Notes: a model not told the origin generated them from the letters alone. Shown: positions 31,434 through 39,905, counted from the first letter of the stretch. The stretch is 64,000 nucleotides of DNA from Burkholderiaceae bacterium (GCA_024235855.1 JACKLN010000004.1:124001-188000), one strand, 5' to 3'. Numbers and translations are program-made.

Positions 31434-31742
31434 TCAGTAGCGTTCCGGCCGCAGCACCGCCACCGTGCTGAACCACATCGCCACGCTGTAGTGGCGCGCA
31501 TAGGTCTTCAGCACGTGTTCGGCGATGGTGTCGGCCACGCCGGCGTCGCACAGCACCTTCAGTTCGATGGTGCGGTCGGCCTCCCAGTCGCCGTCGCGCA
31601 CGCCCTCGATGCTGGCGCCGTGGACCTCGCCGACCACCCAGCTGGTCGCGCCGCGCGCGCGCAGGTCGCGCAGCAGCTCGGGCTCGAGCACCGCTTCGGT
31701 GACGATGGTCAGCAGGGTCTTGGGGTGCTTGGTGAGGGTCAC
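31434..31742 (-). CDS. SbtB-like PII-family regulator
   Basis: A 102-residue protein with the PII-like ferredoxin fold (KTLLTIVTEAVLEPELLRDLRARGATSWVVGEVHG; a variable T-loop region SIEGVRDGDWEADRTIELKVLCD; then HYSVAMWFSTVAVLRPERY). In cyanobacteria SbtB binds adenine nucleotides, including cAMP, and closes the bicarbonate transporter SbtA. The C-terminal redox hairpin of some cyanobacterial SbtBs is absent. It starts with GTG, overlapping the sbtA stop by 4 bases (GTGA), which strongly supports the pair. An ordinary nitrogen PII is unlikely given the context and sequence. Confidence 0.85.
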   Translation of the reverse strand: MTLTKHPKTLLTIVTEAVLEPELLRDLRARGATSWVVGEVHGASIEGVRDGDWEADRTIELKVLCDAGVADTIAEHVLKTYARHYSVAMWFSTVAVLRPERY

Positions 31743-32677
31743 GTCAGCCTCCGCGCGAGCTCGATGTACAAGGGGATGCCTGCCACGATGTTGAACGGGA
31801 ACACGACGCCGAGCGCCACCGTGATCGACAGCGCCGCGTTGGCCTCCGGCACGGCGATGCGCATCGCGGTGGGCGCGGCGATGTAGCTGGCGCTGGCCGC
31901 CAGCGTGGCCAGCAGGGCCACGCCGCCGGTGGACAGGCCCAGGGCCACGCCGGTCAGCGCCCCGGCCACCGCCAGCAGCGGCGGCACCCCCAGCCCGAGC
32001 ACGGCCACGGCGGGGCCGAAGCGGCGCAGCTCGGCCAGGCGCCCGCCGGCCACCAGGCCCAGTTCCAGCAGGAACAGCGCCAGCACGCCCTTGAACGGGT
32101 CGACGAACACGGCCTTGATGGGCGCGGTGCCCGCCTCGCCCGCCACCGCACCGATGATCAACCCGCCCAGCAGCAGCAGCACGCTCTTGCCGAACAGCAC
32201 GTCGTGCATCAGCCGGCCCCAGCGCACTGGCGCGCCGCCCTGCGCCCGCGCCCGGCTGGCCAGCAGGATGCCGGCCACCAAGCCCGGCGCCTCCATCACC
32301 GCCACCCACATGGCGGCATGGCTCTCGTGGGCGATGCCCTCGCGCGCCAGCGCCGAGGTGGCCACCGCGAAGGTCACGACACTGACCGAACCGAAGTGCG
32401 CCGCCAGCGACGCGGCGTCCACACCGGACAGGCGCAGCAGCCGCATCAGCGGGTAGAGCGCGAACGGGATCGCGAAGCCCAGCGCCATGCACGCCGCCAC
32501 CTGCGGCGCCAGCGCCGCGATCGGCTGCTTGGACAACTCGATGCCGCCCTTCAGCCCGATGGCCAGCAGCAGGTAGATCGACAGCGTCTCGTACAGCGCC
32601 TCGGGCAGGCGCAGGTCGCTCTTGACCAGGCGCGCGAACACGCCGAGCAGGAAGAAGAAGACGACGACGTCGATCAT
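31739..32677 (-). CDS. SbtA-family sodium-dependent bicarbonate transporter
   Basis: A 312-residue membrane protein of the DUF897/SbtA family, with about ten helices in two inverted halves; IYLLLAIGLKGGIELSKQPIAALAPQ and FAIPFALYPLMRLL are typical of the first half, and FGSVSVVTFAVATSAL and LLATLAASASYIAAPTAMRIAVPEAN mark the substrate region. Known members import bicarbonate with sodium in cyanobacteria. In a heterotroph it could feed carboxylases. It is coupled to the SbtB-like gene. It is shorter than cyanobacterial SbtA (about 370 residues), as is usual for proteobacterial members. Confidence 0.9.
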   Translation of the reverse strand: MIDVVVFFFLLGVFARLVKSDLRLPEALYETLSIYLLLAIGLKGGIELSKQPIAALAPQVAACMALGFAIPFALYPLMRLLRLSGVDAASLAAHFGSVSVVTFAVATSALAREGIAHESHAAMWVAVMEAPGLVAGILLASRARAQGGAPVRWGRLMHDVLFGKSVLLLLGGLIIGAVAGEAGTAPIKAVFVDPFKGVLALFLLELGLVAGGRLAELRRFGPAVAVLGLGVPPLLAVAGALTGVALGLSTGGVALLATLAASASYIAAPTAMRIAVPEANAALSITVALGVVFPFNIVAGIPLYIELARRLT

Positions 32678-32938
32678 GGGGTCAGGGCAGGCGTCGGCCG
32701 GTCGGTAGCCACGGTCGTGCGGGTGTGGGGTTCATCGGGGTCGGGCAAGCCAGCGGTGCGCGAGCGTAGCCGATGCGGCGACCGCCGCTCGCCGCCGGCT
32801 TGCCGCAGACTCCGGGTGCGCCCACTCGCCTCCGTCCGACGGGAAGCGGTGTCGAATCGTCCACCGCTCGCGCGTCGAGCGCATGCGAGGCCCGCTGACG
32901 CGGGCGCGCCAGCCGTTCAACGCCCCAGGAGCCCAGGC

Positions 32939-33307
32939 ATGTCCTACATCGACGGATTCGTGATCGCGGTACCCACCGCCAGCAAGCAGGCCTTCATCGA
33001 CCATGCGCGGCACTTCGATGCCCTGTTCATCGAGCTCGGCGCCCTCCGGGTGATCGAGAGCTGGGGCGACGACGTGCCCGACGGCAAGCTCACCGACTTT
33101 CGGCGCGCGGTGCAGGCGACGGCCGAGGAGTCGGTGGCCTTTTCGTGGGTGGAGTGGCCGGACAAGGCCACCCGCGACGCGGCCATGAAGAAGATGGTGG
33201 AGGACCCGCGCATGGATCCGGCCACGCCCGGCAACCCGCCGATGCCCTTCGACGGCAAGCGCATGATCTTCGGCGGTTTCGAGACGGTGGTCGAAGTGAA
33301 GGCCTGA
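32939..33307 (+). CDS. DUF1428 protein (YbaA-like)
   Basis: A 122-residue protein of the DUF1428 family, like E. coli YbaA: MSYIDGFVIAVPTASKQAFIDHA, GALRVIESWGDDVPDGK, FSWVEWPDKATRDAAMKKMVEDPRM and PFDGKRMIFGGFETV are the family's conserved stretches. The fold is a dimeric ferredoxin-like barrel; no reaction is known. AGGAG stands eight bases before the ATG. The 261 bases between it and sbtA contain a 6-bp-stem hairpin (32890-32905) in the presumed leader and no other signal I can name. Confidence 0.9.
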   Translation: MSYIDGFVIAVPTASKQAFIDHARHFDALFIELGALRVIESWGDDVPDGKLTDFRRAVQATAEESVAFSWVEWPDKATRDAAMKKMVEDPRMDPATPGNPPMPFDGKRMIFGGFETVVEVKA

Positions 33308-33332
33308 ACGGTGGGGCGGCAGCGCCCGTCGC

Positions 33333-34046
33333 TCACCTTCGGGGCGTCGGCGCCGCGCCGCCGCGGATGCCCCGCCAGAGCAGCCAGCCGGCGAAGGCGG
33401 TTTCCGCCAGCAGCGGCAAGGCGTAGGCTGGCGCAAAGCCCGCCGACAGGTCCGGCGCCAGCAGGCGCAGGCCGCTGCCGACCAGGTAGACCGCACCGGA
33501 GGCGATCAACGCCAGACCCAGCACACGCGGCCCCCAGCCGGCCCGCCGCAGCAGGATCCCGGTGAGCACGGCATTCACGCCGAAAAAGGCCAGCCCGAGG
33601 TCGTAGCCGTGGGCGTGGGCCTGCAGGCTCAGCGCCAGGAGCGCGTCGGCCGAATCGCCGAGCACGGCCGCGGCCGGGCCGCCGGCGGCGAGCAGCGCGG
33701 CGGCCTGCAGGTTCAGCAGGTTGGCGCCCAGCACCGCGGCCTGCAGCAGGCGCAGCACCATGGCCGCCAGCGCCAGCAGCGGGCCATGGGGGCGCAGCAG
33801 CAGGAACAGCAGCACGGCCACACCCACGTCGGCCAGCAGCATCACGACGTCGGCCGCCATGCTGGCGCGCAGCAGGCCCAACGCACCGCGTGCCGCCTCA
33901 GCGGTGGCCGCCGGGTCGCCCGGCACCTGCAGCGGCGCACGCACGACCGCCTCGCTCCAGACCCCGGCCACGATGATGACGGCATAGAGCATCCCGGCCG
34001 CCACAAACGCCCGGCGGGTGTCGATCGGAGTGCTGGAGAGGTGCAT
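33333..34046 (-). CDS. DUF4386 membrane protein
   Basis: A 237-residue membrane protein with about six helices, matching the DUF4386 family (an opening TRRAFVAAGMLYAVIIVAGVWSE and a late LPLLAETAFAGWLLWRGI). The role is unknown. It is the last gene of the coupled wrbA operon: its ATG overlaps the EamA stop by one base (TGATG). The long Ala/Leu stretches are normal for a membrane protein at this G+C content. Confidence 0.82.
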   Translation of the reverse strand: MHLSSTPIDTRRAFVAAGMLYAVIIVAGVWSEAVVRAPLQVPGDPAATAEAARGALGLLRASMAADVVMLLADVGVAVLLFLLLRPHGPLLALAAMVLRLLQAAVLGANLLNLQAAALLAAGGPAAAVLGDSADALLALSLQAHAHGYDLGLAFFGVNAVLTGILLRRAGWGPRVLGLALIASGAVYLVGSGLRLLAPDLSAGFAPAYALPLLAETAFAGWLLWRGIRGGAAPTPRR

Positions 34047-34981
34047 CAGATCAGGGTGCTGCTGCGGCCTGGCACCGCAGCCCGTGCCAAGGGCAGGCCC
34101 GCCGGTGCAGGTGCCGATCCTCGCATGCCCACCGGCCGCGAGGCGACCCACTGTCCCACCGCCACCGAGGCCAGCACGACGAGTGCTCCCACGCCTTGCA
34201 GCGTCGAGAGATGCTGGTCCAGCAGTGCCCAGCCGATGGCGACCGCGGTCACCGGGCTCAGCAGCGCCAGCAAGGCAGTCACCGAGGGCCCGAGGCGGGC
34301 GATGCCGCGAAACCAGAGCGCGTAGGTCACCGCCGCGCCCAGCCCGCCCAGGTAGACCAGTCCGCCCAGGTGCCGGAGTTCGAGCGCCGGCCCGGCGGGC
34401 TCCAGCGCCAGCGCCACCGGCAGCAGCACCAGGCCACCGGCCGTCAGCTGCCAGGCGGTGAAGGTCAAGGGCGTGGTGTCGCCCTGCCATCTGCGGCTGA
34501 GCACCGTGCCCGCGGCCATGGCCGCCGCACTGCCGACGCCGGCGGCGAGCCCCAGCGGGTCCAGCGCCGCGGCCGGGCCGAGCACGAGCAGGCCCACACC
34601 CGCCACGCCGGCCAGCGCGGCCGCCACGGCAGCGGCACTCAGCGGCGTGCCCAGCCAGCCGCGGGCCAGCAGCAGCACCAGCAGCGCCTGCGCCGAGCCC
34701 ATCGTGGCCGCCACACCACCGGGCAGGCGCTGCGCCGCCACGAACAGCAGGCTCCAGAAGAGCGCGAAGTTCAGCGTCCCCAGCAGCAGCACCGGGCCCC
34801 ACTGCCGGCGCGTCGGCAGCCGCCGCACCAGCGCCAGCAGCAGCAACCCGGCCGGCAGGGCACGCAGCAGGGCCAGCGTCATCGGCGGCCACCCGGGCAG
34901 CCATTCGGTGGTCACGTAGTAGGTGCTGCCCCACACCGCGGGGGCGAGTGCGGTCAGCATCAGGTCGGTGGAGCGGCTCAT
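34046..34981 (-). CDS. EamA-family (DMT) transporter
   Basis: A 311-residue membrane protein with ten helices formed by two EamA repeats (ALAPAVWGSTYYVTTEWLPGWPPMTLALLRALPAGLLLL for the first; FTAWQLTAGGLVLLPVALALE and ALLALLSPVTAVAIGWALLDQ for the second). Members export amino acids, nucleobases or other metabolites; the substrate here is unknown. I take MSRSTDLM as the start, which overlaps the stop of the DsbA-like gene by 4 bases. Confidence 0.88.
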   Translation of the reverse strand: MSRSTDLMLTALAPAVWGSTYYVTTEWLPGWPPMTLALLRALPAGLLLLALVRRLPTRRQWGPVLLLGTLNFALFWSLLFVAAQRLPGGVAATMGSAQALLVLLLARGWLGTPLSAAAVAAALAGVAGVGLLVLGPAAALDPLGLAAGVGSAAAMAAGTVLSRRWQGDTTPLTFTAWQLTAGGLVLLPVALALEPAGPALELRHLGGLVYLGGLGAAVTYALWFRGIARLGPSVTALLALLSPVTAVAIGWALLDQHLSTLQGVGALVVLASVAVGQWVASRPVGMRGSAPAPAGLPLARAAVPGRSSTLI

Positions 34982-35706
34982 GGCCCGACGCTCCCGCCCG
35001 TCGCCAGCGCCCCGGCCCACGCGTCGTGCTCACGCTGCAGCTGGGCGTGCAGGTCCGCCAGCGGGCCGTTGCGCAGCCAGGCGCCGGTCTCGCGCACCAG
35101 GACGGCCGGCACCGCGCGCACCTGCAGGCGCCGCGCCAGCGCACGGTCGGCGTCCACGGCCCGGTGCGTGCGTGCGTCGGTGAGGCCCTCGCGGAACCGG
35201 TCGGCGTCGAACCCCGCGCTCGCGGCCACGTCGACCAGCACCGCCGCGTCGGCGATGTTGCGCGCCTCGCCGAGGTGCGCCGACTGCAGGGCATCGAAGA
35301 GCCGCCAGTGCCCGTCGTGTCCGCCCAGTTGCTGCGCCACCTGGCAGGCCAGCGCCGCCGGCAGGCCGTGCGGGTAGTCGAACGGGGCGGCACGCATGCG
35401 GTCGATGGCAAAGCGCGCGGGGTCGTCGCTGGCCGCCGCACAGGCGGCCCAGTGCCCCAGGATGGTGGCCTTGGCCGCCGCCGCCGAGCCGAAGACCGCC
35501 GCCATGCGCGCCGGGCTGTCCTGCAGCACGACGGTGTGGTGGCGCACGTCGAGGTCGAACATCTGTGTCAGCGAGCGCAGCCGGGGCGACAGGTTGAAGC
35601 ACCAGCCGCAGACCACGTCGTGGAAGAAGTCCAGCGTCAGGCGCGGTGTGCGCACCGTGCCCTCGGCGGCGGGATGCGCGTTGCCGCTGGTGACAGCGCC
35701 CGTCAT
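34978..35706 (-). CDS. DsbA-family oxidoreductase (FrnE-like)
   Basis: A 242-residue thioredoxin-fold protein with a helical insert, of the DsbA/FrnE group. The active site is DVVCGWCFNLSP (CGWC), and the cis-Pro loop is VRAVPAVLVRE. There is no signal peptide, so it acts in the cytoplasm, as FrnE does in protecting proteins from oxidation. It overlaps wrbA by 4 bases upstream and the EamA gene by 4 bases downstream. Linking it with the quinone reductase WrbA suggests an oxidative- or quinone-stress operon. Confidence 0.88.
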   Translation of the reverse strand: MTGAVTSGNAHPAAEGTVRTPRLTLDFFHDVVCGWCFNLSPRLRSLTQMFDLDVRHHTVVLQDSPARMAAVFGSAAAAKATILGHWAACAAASDDPARFAIDRMRAAPFDYPHGLPAALACQVAQQLGGHDGHWRLFDALQSAHLGEARNIADAAVLVDVAASAGFDADRFREGLTDARTHRAVDADRALARRLQVRAVPAVLVRETGAWLRNGPLADLHAQLQREHDAWAGALATGGSVGP

Positions 35707-36332
35707 GCGGCCTCCGCCAGCGCATCGCCAAGTGCCGCGGCCAGCCTGGCGGCCACCTGCGCGACATGGCGGCCCTGGAAGCGGGCACCGGCGAGGTCGG
35801 TGGCGCTGGGCTGCCGTGAACCGTCGGCGCCGGCGATGGTGCCGGCGCCATAGGGCGAACCGCCGACGATCTGATCGCCGCGGATCTGCCCGCCGAAGGT
35901 GTAGGGCAGGCCGACGATCACCATGCCGAAGTGCAGCAGCGGCACCAAGGTCGACAGCAGCGCCATCTCGTGGCCGCCGTGCTGGCTGCCGGTGGACGTG
36001 AAGACGGCCCCCACCTTGCCGGCCAGCGCGTTGCGCGCCCAGAGGCCGCCCGCCTGGTCGATGAACTGCTTGACGGCGCCGGCCATGGTGCCGAAGTGCG
36101 TGGGCGTGCCCAGGACGATGGCGTCGTAGTCGGCCAGGTCGGCCACCGCCGCTTCGGGCGTGTCGTCGGCCTGGAACCCGGCGCGCTCGCGCACGGCCAG
36201 CGGCACCGTCTCCGGCACGCGGCGCAGGTCGACCTGCACGCCACGGACGCTGCGCGCGCCTTCGGCCTGGGCCTGCGCGAGCGCCCGGACGTGGCCGTGG
36301 CTGGAGTAGTAGAGAACGAGGAGGCGGGTCAT
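35703..36332 (-). CDS. wrbA: NAD(P)H:quinone oxidoreductase, type IV (WrbA)
   Basis: A 209-residue flavodoxin-fold enzyme that reduces quinones by two electrons with NAD(P)H, using FMN. Features: phosphate-binding LVLYYSSHGHVRALA, the WrbA insert, FGTMAGAVKQFIDQAGGLW, and TSTGSQHGGHEMALLSTL and GLPYTFGG, all diagnostic. I choose MTRLLVLYY; upstream in-frame residues would be a poor N-terminus. It heads a four-gene string of overlapping genes. A dyad between it and the LysR gene upstream is a candidate control site. Confidence 0.94.
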   Translation of the reverse strand: MTRLLVLYYSSHGHVRALAQAQAEGARSVRGVQVDLRRVPETVPLAVRERAGFQADDTPEAAVADLADYDAIVLGTPTHFGTMAGAVKQFIDQAGGLWARNALAGKVGAVFTSTGSQHGGHEMALLSTLVPLLHFGMVIVGLPYTFGGQIRGDQIVGGSPYGAGTIAGADGSRQPSATDLAGARFQGRHVAQVAARLAAALGDALAEAA

Positions 36333-36412
36333 GGCGGTCCTTTCGTGCCGGGTGTCGAAGACGAGGCACGAAGGATGCGAGCCCGGGCCGCCGAGAAACA
36401 GCGGCCCGCCGC

Positions 36413-36443
36413 ACATTCACTCTTCACGCAGGGTGAAGAATGT
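36413..36443. promoter_or_regulatory. Nested inverted repeat between LysR gene and wrbA
   Basis: TCTTCAC-GCAGG-GTGAAGA (36421-36439) is a perfect 7-bp dyad, and outer ACATTC/GAATGT arms extend it with a 4-base bulge. It starts right at the LysR stop and lies 81 bases before the wrbA ATG. It may be an operator for LysR control of wrbA or an mRNA stem between the genes; no T run follows. Confidence 0.5.
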
Positions 36444-37340
36444 TCAGGGCGCGGCGGCCAGCGCGGTCTGCAGGTGGTCGATGAAGGCCAGCGCCTTGGC
36501 ATCGGCACCGCGGCGCGATGCCGTGACCGCGTAGACGTGCCGGGTGGGCAGCGCATGGCGCGGCAGCACGCGCACCAGGTGGCCGTCGTGCTCGGCCGGG
36601 CGGGCCAGGAAGTCCGGCAGCGCGCCGATACCCTGGCCGGCGATCAGCAGGTCGCGCAGCACCAGGCTGCTGGCGACCTTCAGGGTGGCCCCGTGCGGGA
36701 CGATTACGCTGCTGCCCGACGGCCCCAGCAGCGTCCATGCTGCCGGGTCGTCCGCATGCAGATAGCCCACGGCGGGGTGCGACGCCAGGTCACGCGGCGA
36801 ACGCGGCCGGCCGTGCCGTTCCAGGTGCGCCGGCGCGGCATACAGGGCCTGCTGCACCGGCGCGATCTCGCGCGCAACCAACCCGGAATCGGGCAGCGCG
36901 GCCCGGATGCGCAGCGTCAGGTCGTGCCCGCCCTCGATCATGTCGACCACGCGGTCGTCGAAGCTCAGGCTCAGCTCGACCTCGGGGTGGCGCGCCAGGA
37001 ACGCCGGCAGCAGCGGCGCGAGCACGGTCACGCCGAACGAGTGCGGGGCGTTGACGCTCAGCCGCCCGGCGATGCGGCCGGCAGCCTCGCGCACCGATGC
37101 CTCGGTGTGCGCGATGTCGGCCAGGATGCGCCGGGCCTCGGCGTGGTACAGGCGGCCATGTTCGGTCAGCGCCATGCGGCGCGTGCTGCGCGCCAGCAGC
37201 ACGCAGCCCAGTCGCTGTTCCAGCCGCTTGAGATCCTGGCTGAGCAGGGCCGGCGACACGCCGAGGTCCTCCGCCGCCCGGGCGAAGCTGCCGCGCTCCA
37301 CGATGCGGCAAAAGGCCTGCATGACGGCGAGTCGGTCCAC
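36444..37340 (-). CDS. LysR-family transcriptional regulator
   Basis: A 298-residue LysR regulator: MDRLAVMQAFCRIVERGSFARAAEDLGVSPALLSQDLKRLEQRLG is the winged helix, and VDMIEGGHDLTLRIRAALPDSGLVAREIAPVQQALYAAPAHLERHG belongs to the effector domain of the AaeR-like subgroup. It starts with GTG, seven bases after GGGAGG. It lies just upstream of wrbA on the same strand, so either both share a transcript or the regulator controls wrbA through the dyad between them. The effector is unknown; quinones would suit the context. Confidence 0.9.
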   Translation of the reverse strand: MDRLAVMQAFCRIVERGSFARAAEDLGVSPALLSQDLKRLEQRLGCVLLARSTRRMALTEHGRLYHAEARRILADIAHTEASVREAAGRIAGRLSVNAPHSFGVTVLAPLLPAFLARHPEVELSLSFDDRVVDMIEGGHDLTLRIRAALPDSGLVAREIAPVQQALYAAPAHLERHGRPRSPRDLASHPAVGYLHADDPAAWTLLGPSGSSVIVPHGATLKVASSLVLRDLLIAGQGIGALPDFLARPAEHDGHLVRVLPRHALPTRHVYAVTASRRGADAKALAFIDHLQTALAAAP

Positions 37341-37501
37341 GTGCGCACCTCCCTTTCACGGGGCAGCGTACCGCAAGACCCTGCAGTCGCCGGCGATGCC
37401 GGCCGCCAGGCGATGCCCCGCGCCAGTGGGCCGACGCCCAGCGCGCCCAGCAGCGGGTACAGACGGCCTTGGACCGCAGACCGGTGGCCCACGCGCCCGC
37501 G

Positions 37502-38236
37502 ATGGACCCGGCGACCCTGCAGGCCCGTGCCCAGGCGCTGATGGCCCGCTGCGGCCAGGACCGCGACTGCCTGATGCGCGAGGCGTCGGCCATGAGCGCT
37601 GCGGCGGTGGCCGCGATGGCCCCCGCCGGCAGCGGGCCCGGTGTGCAGGACCGGCTGCAGGCCTATGGCCGCGCCGCCGCGGCCTGCGAACGCGAGGCCA
37701 CGCGTACGGCGCGCACTGCGTGCCAGGACCGGGCCCGCCGCGACGCCGGGGGCGGCACCGACGCCGACGACCCGGCGGCGCGTGACGACGACCTGCCCGA
37801 GCCGTACGTGATGTACCTCGGCCAGACCGACTGCGGGCTGCGCGTGCAGGCCGCCATCGACGAACGCGTCGAGGGCGAGTTCGACGACATGCAGGGTCGC
37901 GTGCCCTTCACGCAGACCCTGCAGGCCCGGCTCGACGGTGCCCAGCCGCAGCTGTGCGGGCTGCTGCAGGTGGTGCTGGACACGCGCACCGGCCGCGTGT
38001 GGAGCCGGGCTGCGCAGGTGGCGCCGGTGCTCGCGGGCACCTGGACGCGCCAGGAGCGCGGCCGCAAGCCGCAGCGGCAGCACAGCGAGCCGGCGCTGAA
38101 CTGGCACGAGGCGGAACCTGCGCTGCAACAGCGCCTGCTGCAGTTGAACGCAGTCGGACAGGACACGCAGCGCGTGCCCGTGGCCGGCGGTGGCGAGGCC
38201 GTGCTGCGGGTGAATTGGCGCGTTGCACCTGGCTGA
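37502..38236 (+). CDS. Uncharacterised protein
   Basis: About 244 residues, not recognised. It is rich in Ala, Arg, Gln and Cys; LMARCGQDRDCLMREASAMSA and AAACEREATRTARTACQDRAR suggest a helical, disulfide-bearing N-terminal half, and EPYVMYLGQTDCGLRVQAAIDERVEGEFDD opens a more structured C-terminal half ending EAVLRVNWRVAPG. The Cys pattern looks extracytoplasmic, yet no signal peptide is visible in any upstream frame. The start is uncertain: ATG at 37502 is used, TTG at 37469 is possible, and the frame stays open upstream to about 37360. No clear ribosome site supports either choice. Confidence 0.6.
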   Translation: MDPATLQARAQALMARCGQDRDCLMREASAMSAAAVAAMAPAGSGPGVQDRLQAYGRAAAACEREATRTARTACQDRARRDAGGGTDADDPAARDDDLPEPYVMYLGQTDCGLRVQAAIDERVEGEFDDMQGRVPFTQTLQARLDGAQPQLCGLLQVVLDTRTGRVWSRAAQVAPVLAGTWTRQERGRKPQRQHSEPALNWHEAEPALQQRLLQLNAVGQDTQRVPVAGGGEAVLRVNWRVAPG

Positions 38237-38412
38237 TCACGGCGCGCCGCGTCCACCCGCCTGCGCCGGCGCACGGGGTCGTCGCAGCGGCCTCTGTAGA
38301 TGAGCGGCGAGGCTGCCAATGGGCTACTGTAAGAAGAGCGGACCACGCCGGACCGAGTTGGAGGGCGCAGACCTATCCCACGCCGTTGCACGCCGTGCCT
38401 GCCTCAGCCACC

Positions 38413-39009
38413 ATGAAGACCTGCCCCGCGCTGCGACCCCTGCTCGAGGCCGTGCGCGCCTGCGCGGTCTGCGCGCCCCACCTGCCGCACGGAACACGGC
38501 CCGTGCTGCAGGCCGATGCGCGCGCACGCATCCTCGTCGCCGGCCAGGCACCGGGCCGCAAGGTGCACGCCAGCGGTGTGCCCTTCGACGATGCCAGCGG
38601 CGATCGCCTGCGCCAGTGGATGGGGCTGGACCGTGACCGGTTCTACGACCCGGCCCTGGTCGCCATCCTGCCCATGGGATTCTGCTTCCCCGGCAGCGGG
38701 CCAGCGGGTGACCGCCCACCGCGCCCGGAATGTGCGCCGCTGTGGCGCGAACAACTGCTGCAGGCCTTGCCGCGGATCAGGCTCACGCTGGTCATCGGCC
38801 AGTACGCGCTGGCCTGGCACCTGCCACAGCTGGCCCATGGCGGCGTGACGGCTGCCGTGCATGCGTGGCGCGACGCAGCACCGGCGGTGCTGCCGCTGCC
38901 GCACCCCAGCCCGCGCAACAACCGCTGGCTGGCGGCCAACCCGTGGTTCGAGCAGACGGTGGTGCCAGCCCTCCGGGACCAGGTCGATCGGCTGCTCACC
39001 GGAGACTGA
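38413..39009 (+). CDS. Uracil-DNA glycosylase-family protein
   Basis: A 198-residue member of the uracil-DNA glycosylase superfamily. Motif A is ILVAGQAPGRKVHASGVPFDDASG, and motif B is LPLPHPSPRNNRW (HPSP). A CAVC pair near the N-terminus recalls Fe-S-containing family 4 enzymes, but the other two cluster ligands are not obvious. It would remove uracil or a related base from DNA; the exact class is unclear. I use MKTCPALRPLLE as the start since the upstream frame codes for unrelated residues. Confidence 0.85.
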   Translation: MKTCPALRPLLEAVRACAVCAPHLPHGTRPVLQADARARILVAGQAPGRKVHASGVPFDDASGDRLRQWMGLDRDRFYDPALVAILPMGFCFPGSGPAGDRPPRPECAPLWREQLLQALPRIRLTLVIGQYALAWHLPQLAHGGVTAAVHAWRDAAPAVLPLPHPSPRNNRWLAANPWFEQTVVPALRDQVDRLLTGD

Positions 39010-39014
39010 CGGTT

Positions 39015-39037
39015 CCCGGCCCGTGGGCACGGCCGGG
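39015..39037. terminator. Stable hairpin between convergent genes
   Basis: CCCGGCC-CGTG, a 2-base loop, and CACGGCCGGG form a 10-bp stem with one bulged C between the stops of the glycosylase and PEP-CTERM genes. There is no T run; it may act as a bidirectional transcript end. Confidence 0.4.
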
Positions 39038-39049
39038 CCGGCGCGTGCC

Positions 39050-39607
39050 TCAGCCCGGTCGCCGACGCATCACGCCGATGCCCGCCAGCCCGGCGGCCAT
39101 GAGGGCCCAGGCCGCCGGCTCCGGCACGAGCGTCACGTTGAGCACCAGCTGCGACTGCGGTGCAAAGCCCACCTCGGCCCAGTCCACCGCGATGGCCGCG
39201 GCGGTGAAGGTCACGCGCGAGCTGTCGAACCCGACCATGCTGCTGGTCGGGTCGACCCAGACATTGGCGATCGGCGCATCGAAGCTGCCAAGCACGAAGC
39301 CGTTGCGCACGAACAGGCCGGCCTCGTCGAGCGACACCTCGGAGGGGCTCCAGGGCGAGACACCACCGAACTCGTCGAGGATGATCTGCGTGTCGTTGCC
39401 GCGGATGGTGAAGTAGTGCGCCGAGGCATCCTCGAACGCGTCGCTGGACACCCCTGGCGTGAAGAACCCCGGGCTGCCTGCACCCAGGTAGGGCCCACCG
39501 TAGGCGTAGTACTGCCAGCTGATCGTGTCGCCCGTGAGGCCGGCCTGGGCACCGGGGGTCAGGGCCAGGGACGCTGCGGCCACGCAGCATGCGAGGGTGC
39601 GGTTCAT
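39050..39607 (-). CDS. PEP-CTERM sorting-domain exported protein
   Basis: A 185-residue exported protein. It has a signal peptide (MNRTLACCVAAASLALTPGAQA), a beta-rich middle, and a C-terminal PEP-CTERM tail (VPEPAAWALMAAGLAGIGVMRRR): the PEP signature, a hydrophobic helix and a basic end. Exosortase EpsH/XrtA would cut it during export with extracellular polysaccharide. A strong AAGGAGG lies six bases before the ATG. No exosortase gene is in the window. The middle part has no named domain. Confidence 0.92.
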   Translation of the reverse strand: MNRTLACCVAAASLALTPGAQAGLTGDTISWQYYAYGGPYLGAGSPGFFTPGVSSDAFEDASAHYFTIRGNDTQIILDEFGGVSPWSPSEVSLDEAGLFVRNGFVLGSFDAPIANVWVDPTSSMVGFDSSRVTFTAAAIAVDWAEVGFAPQSQLVLNVTLVPEPAAWALMAAGLAGIGVMRRRPG

Positions 39608-39905
39608 GCTCGCCTCCTTCCGTTGGGCGGCGCACGGTGGCGCCGGGTCCGCCGACCTTCACGCCATCGCCACGGCACGGCCATCCCCAACCTGGCAGGG
39701 GTGGCGTCGCCCGGGCCGCGGCGCCGTCGGCGCGCTCGACGCCGCCTGGGGTACCGGCCATGTGCCGCCTCAACGTCGCTCATGCAGCCCCGCCGGTCGC
39801 ACTTCCCAGGCGTGGCGGGTCCGACAATGGCGGCCCACGCATCGGCCATGCCGCGCCGAGTCGGCTTTGCACAATGCGTCGCAACGCTTCCTGCCTGGAG
39901 ATGCC
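39608..39905. other. 298-base divergent intergenic region
   Basis: Separates the PEP-CTERM gene from the CoA transferase gene. It holds their two ribosome sites (AAGGAGG on the minus strand; GGAG at 39897-39900 on the plus strand). I looked for sigma-54 sites, usual for PEP-CTERM genes, and found none with correct spacing. No other structure stands out. Confidence 0.6.

Noticed and set aside
37341..37501. A signal peptide upstream of the uncharacterised gene at 37502, joined by a frameshift
   Set aside because: None of the three frames shows a basic start followed by a hydrophobic run.
39608..39905. Sigma-54 promoter for the PEP-CTERM gene
   Set aside because: TGGC-like boxes occur but none has the required GG/GC spacing.
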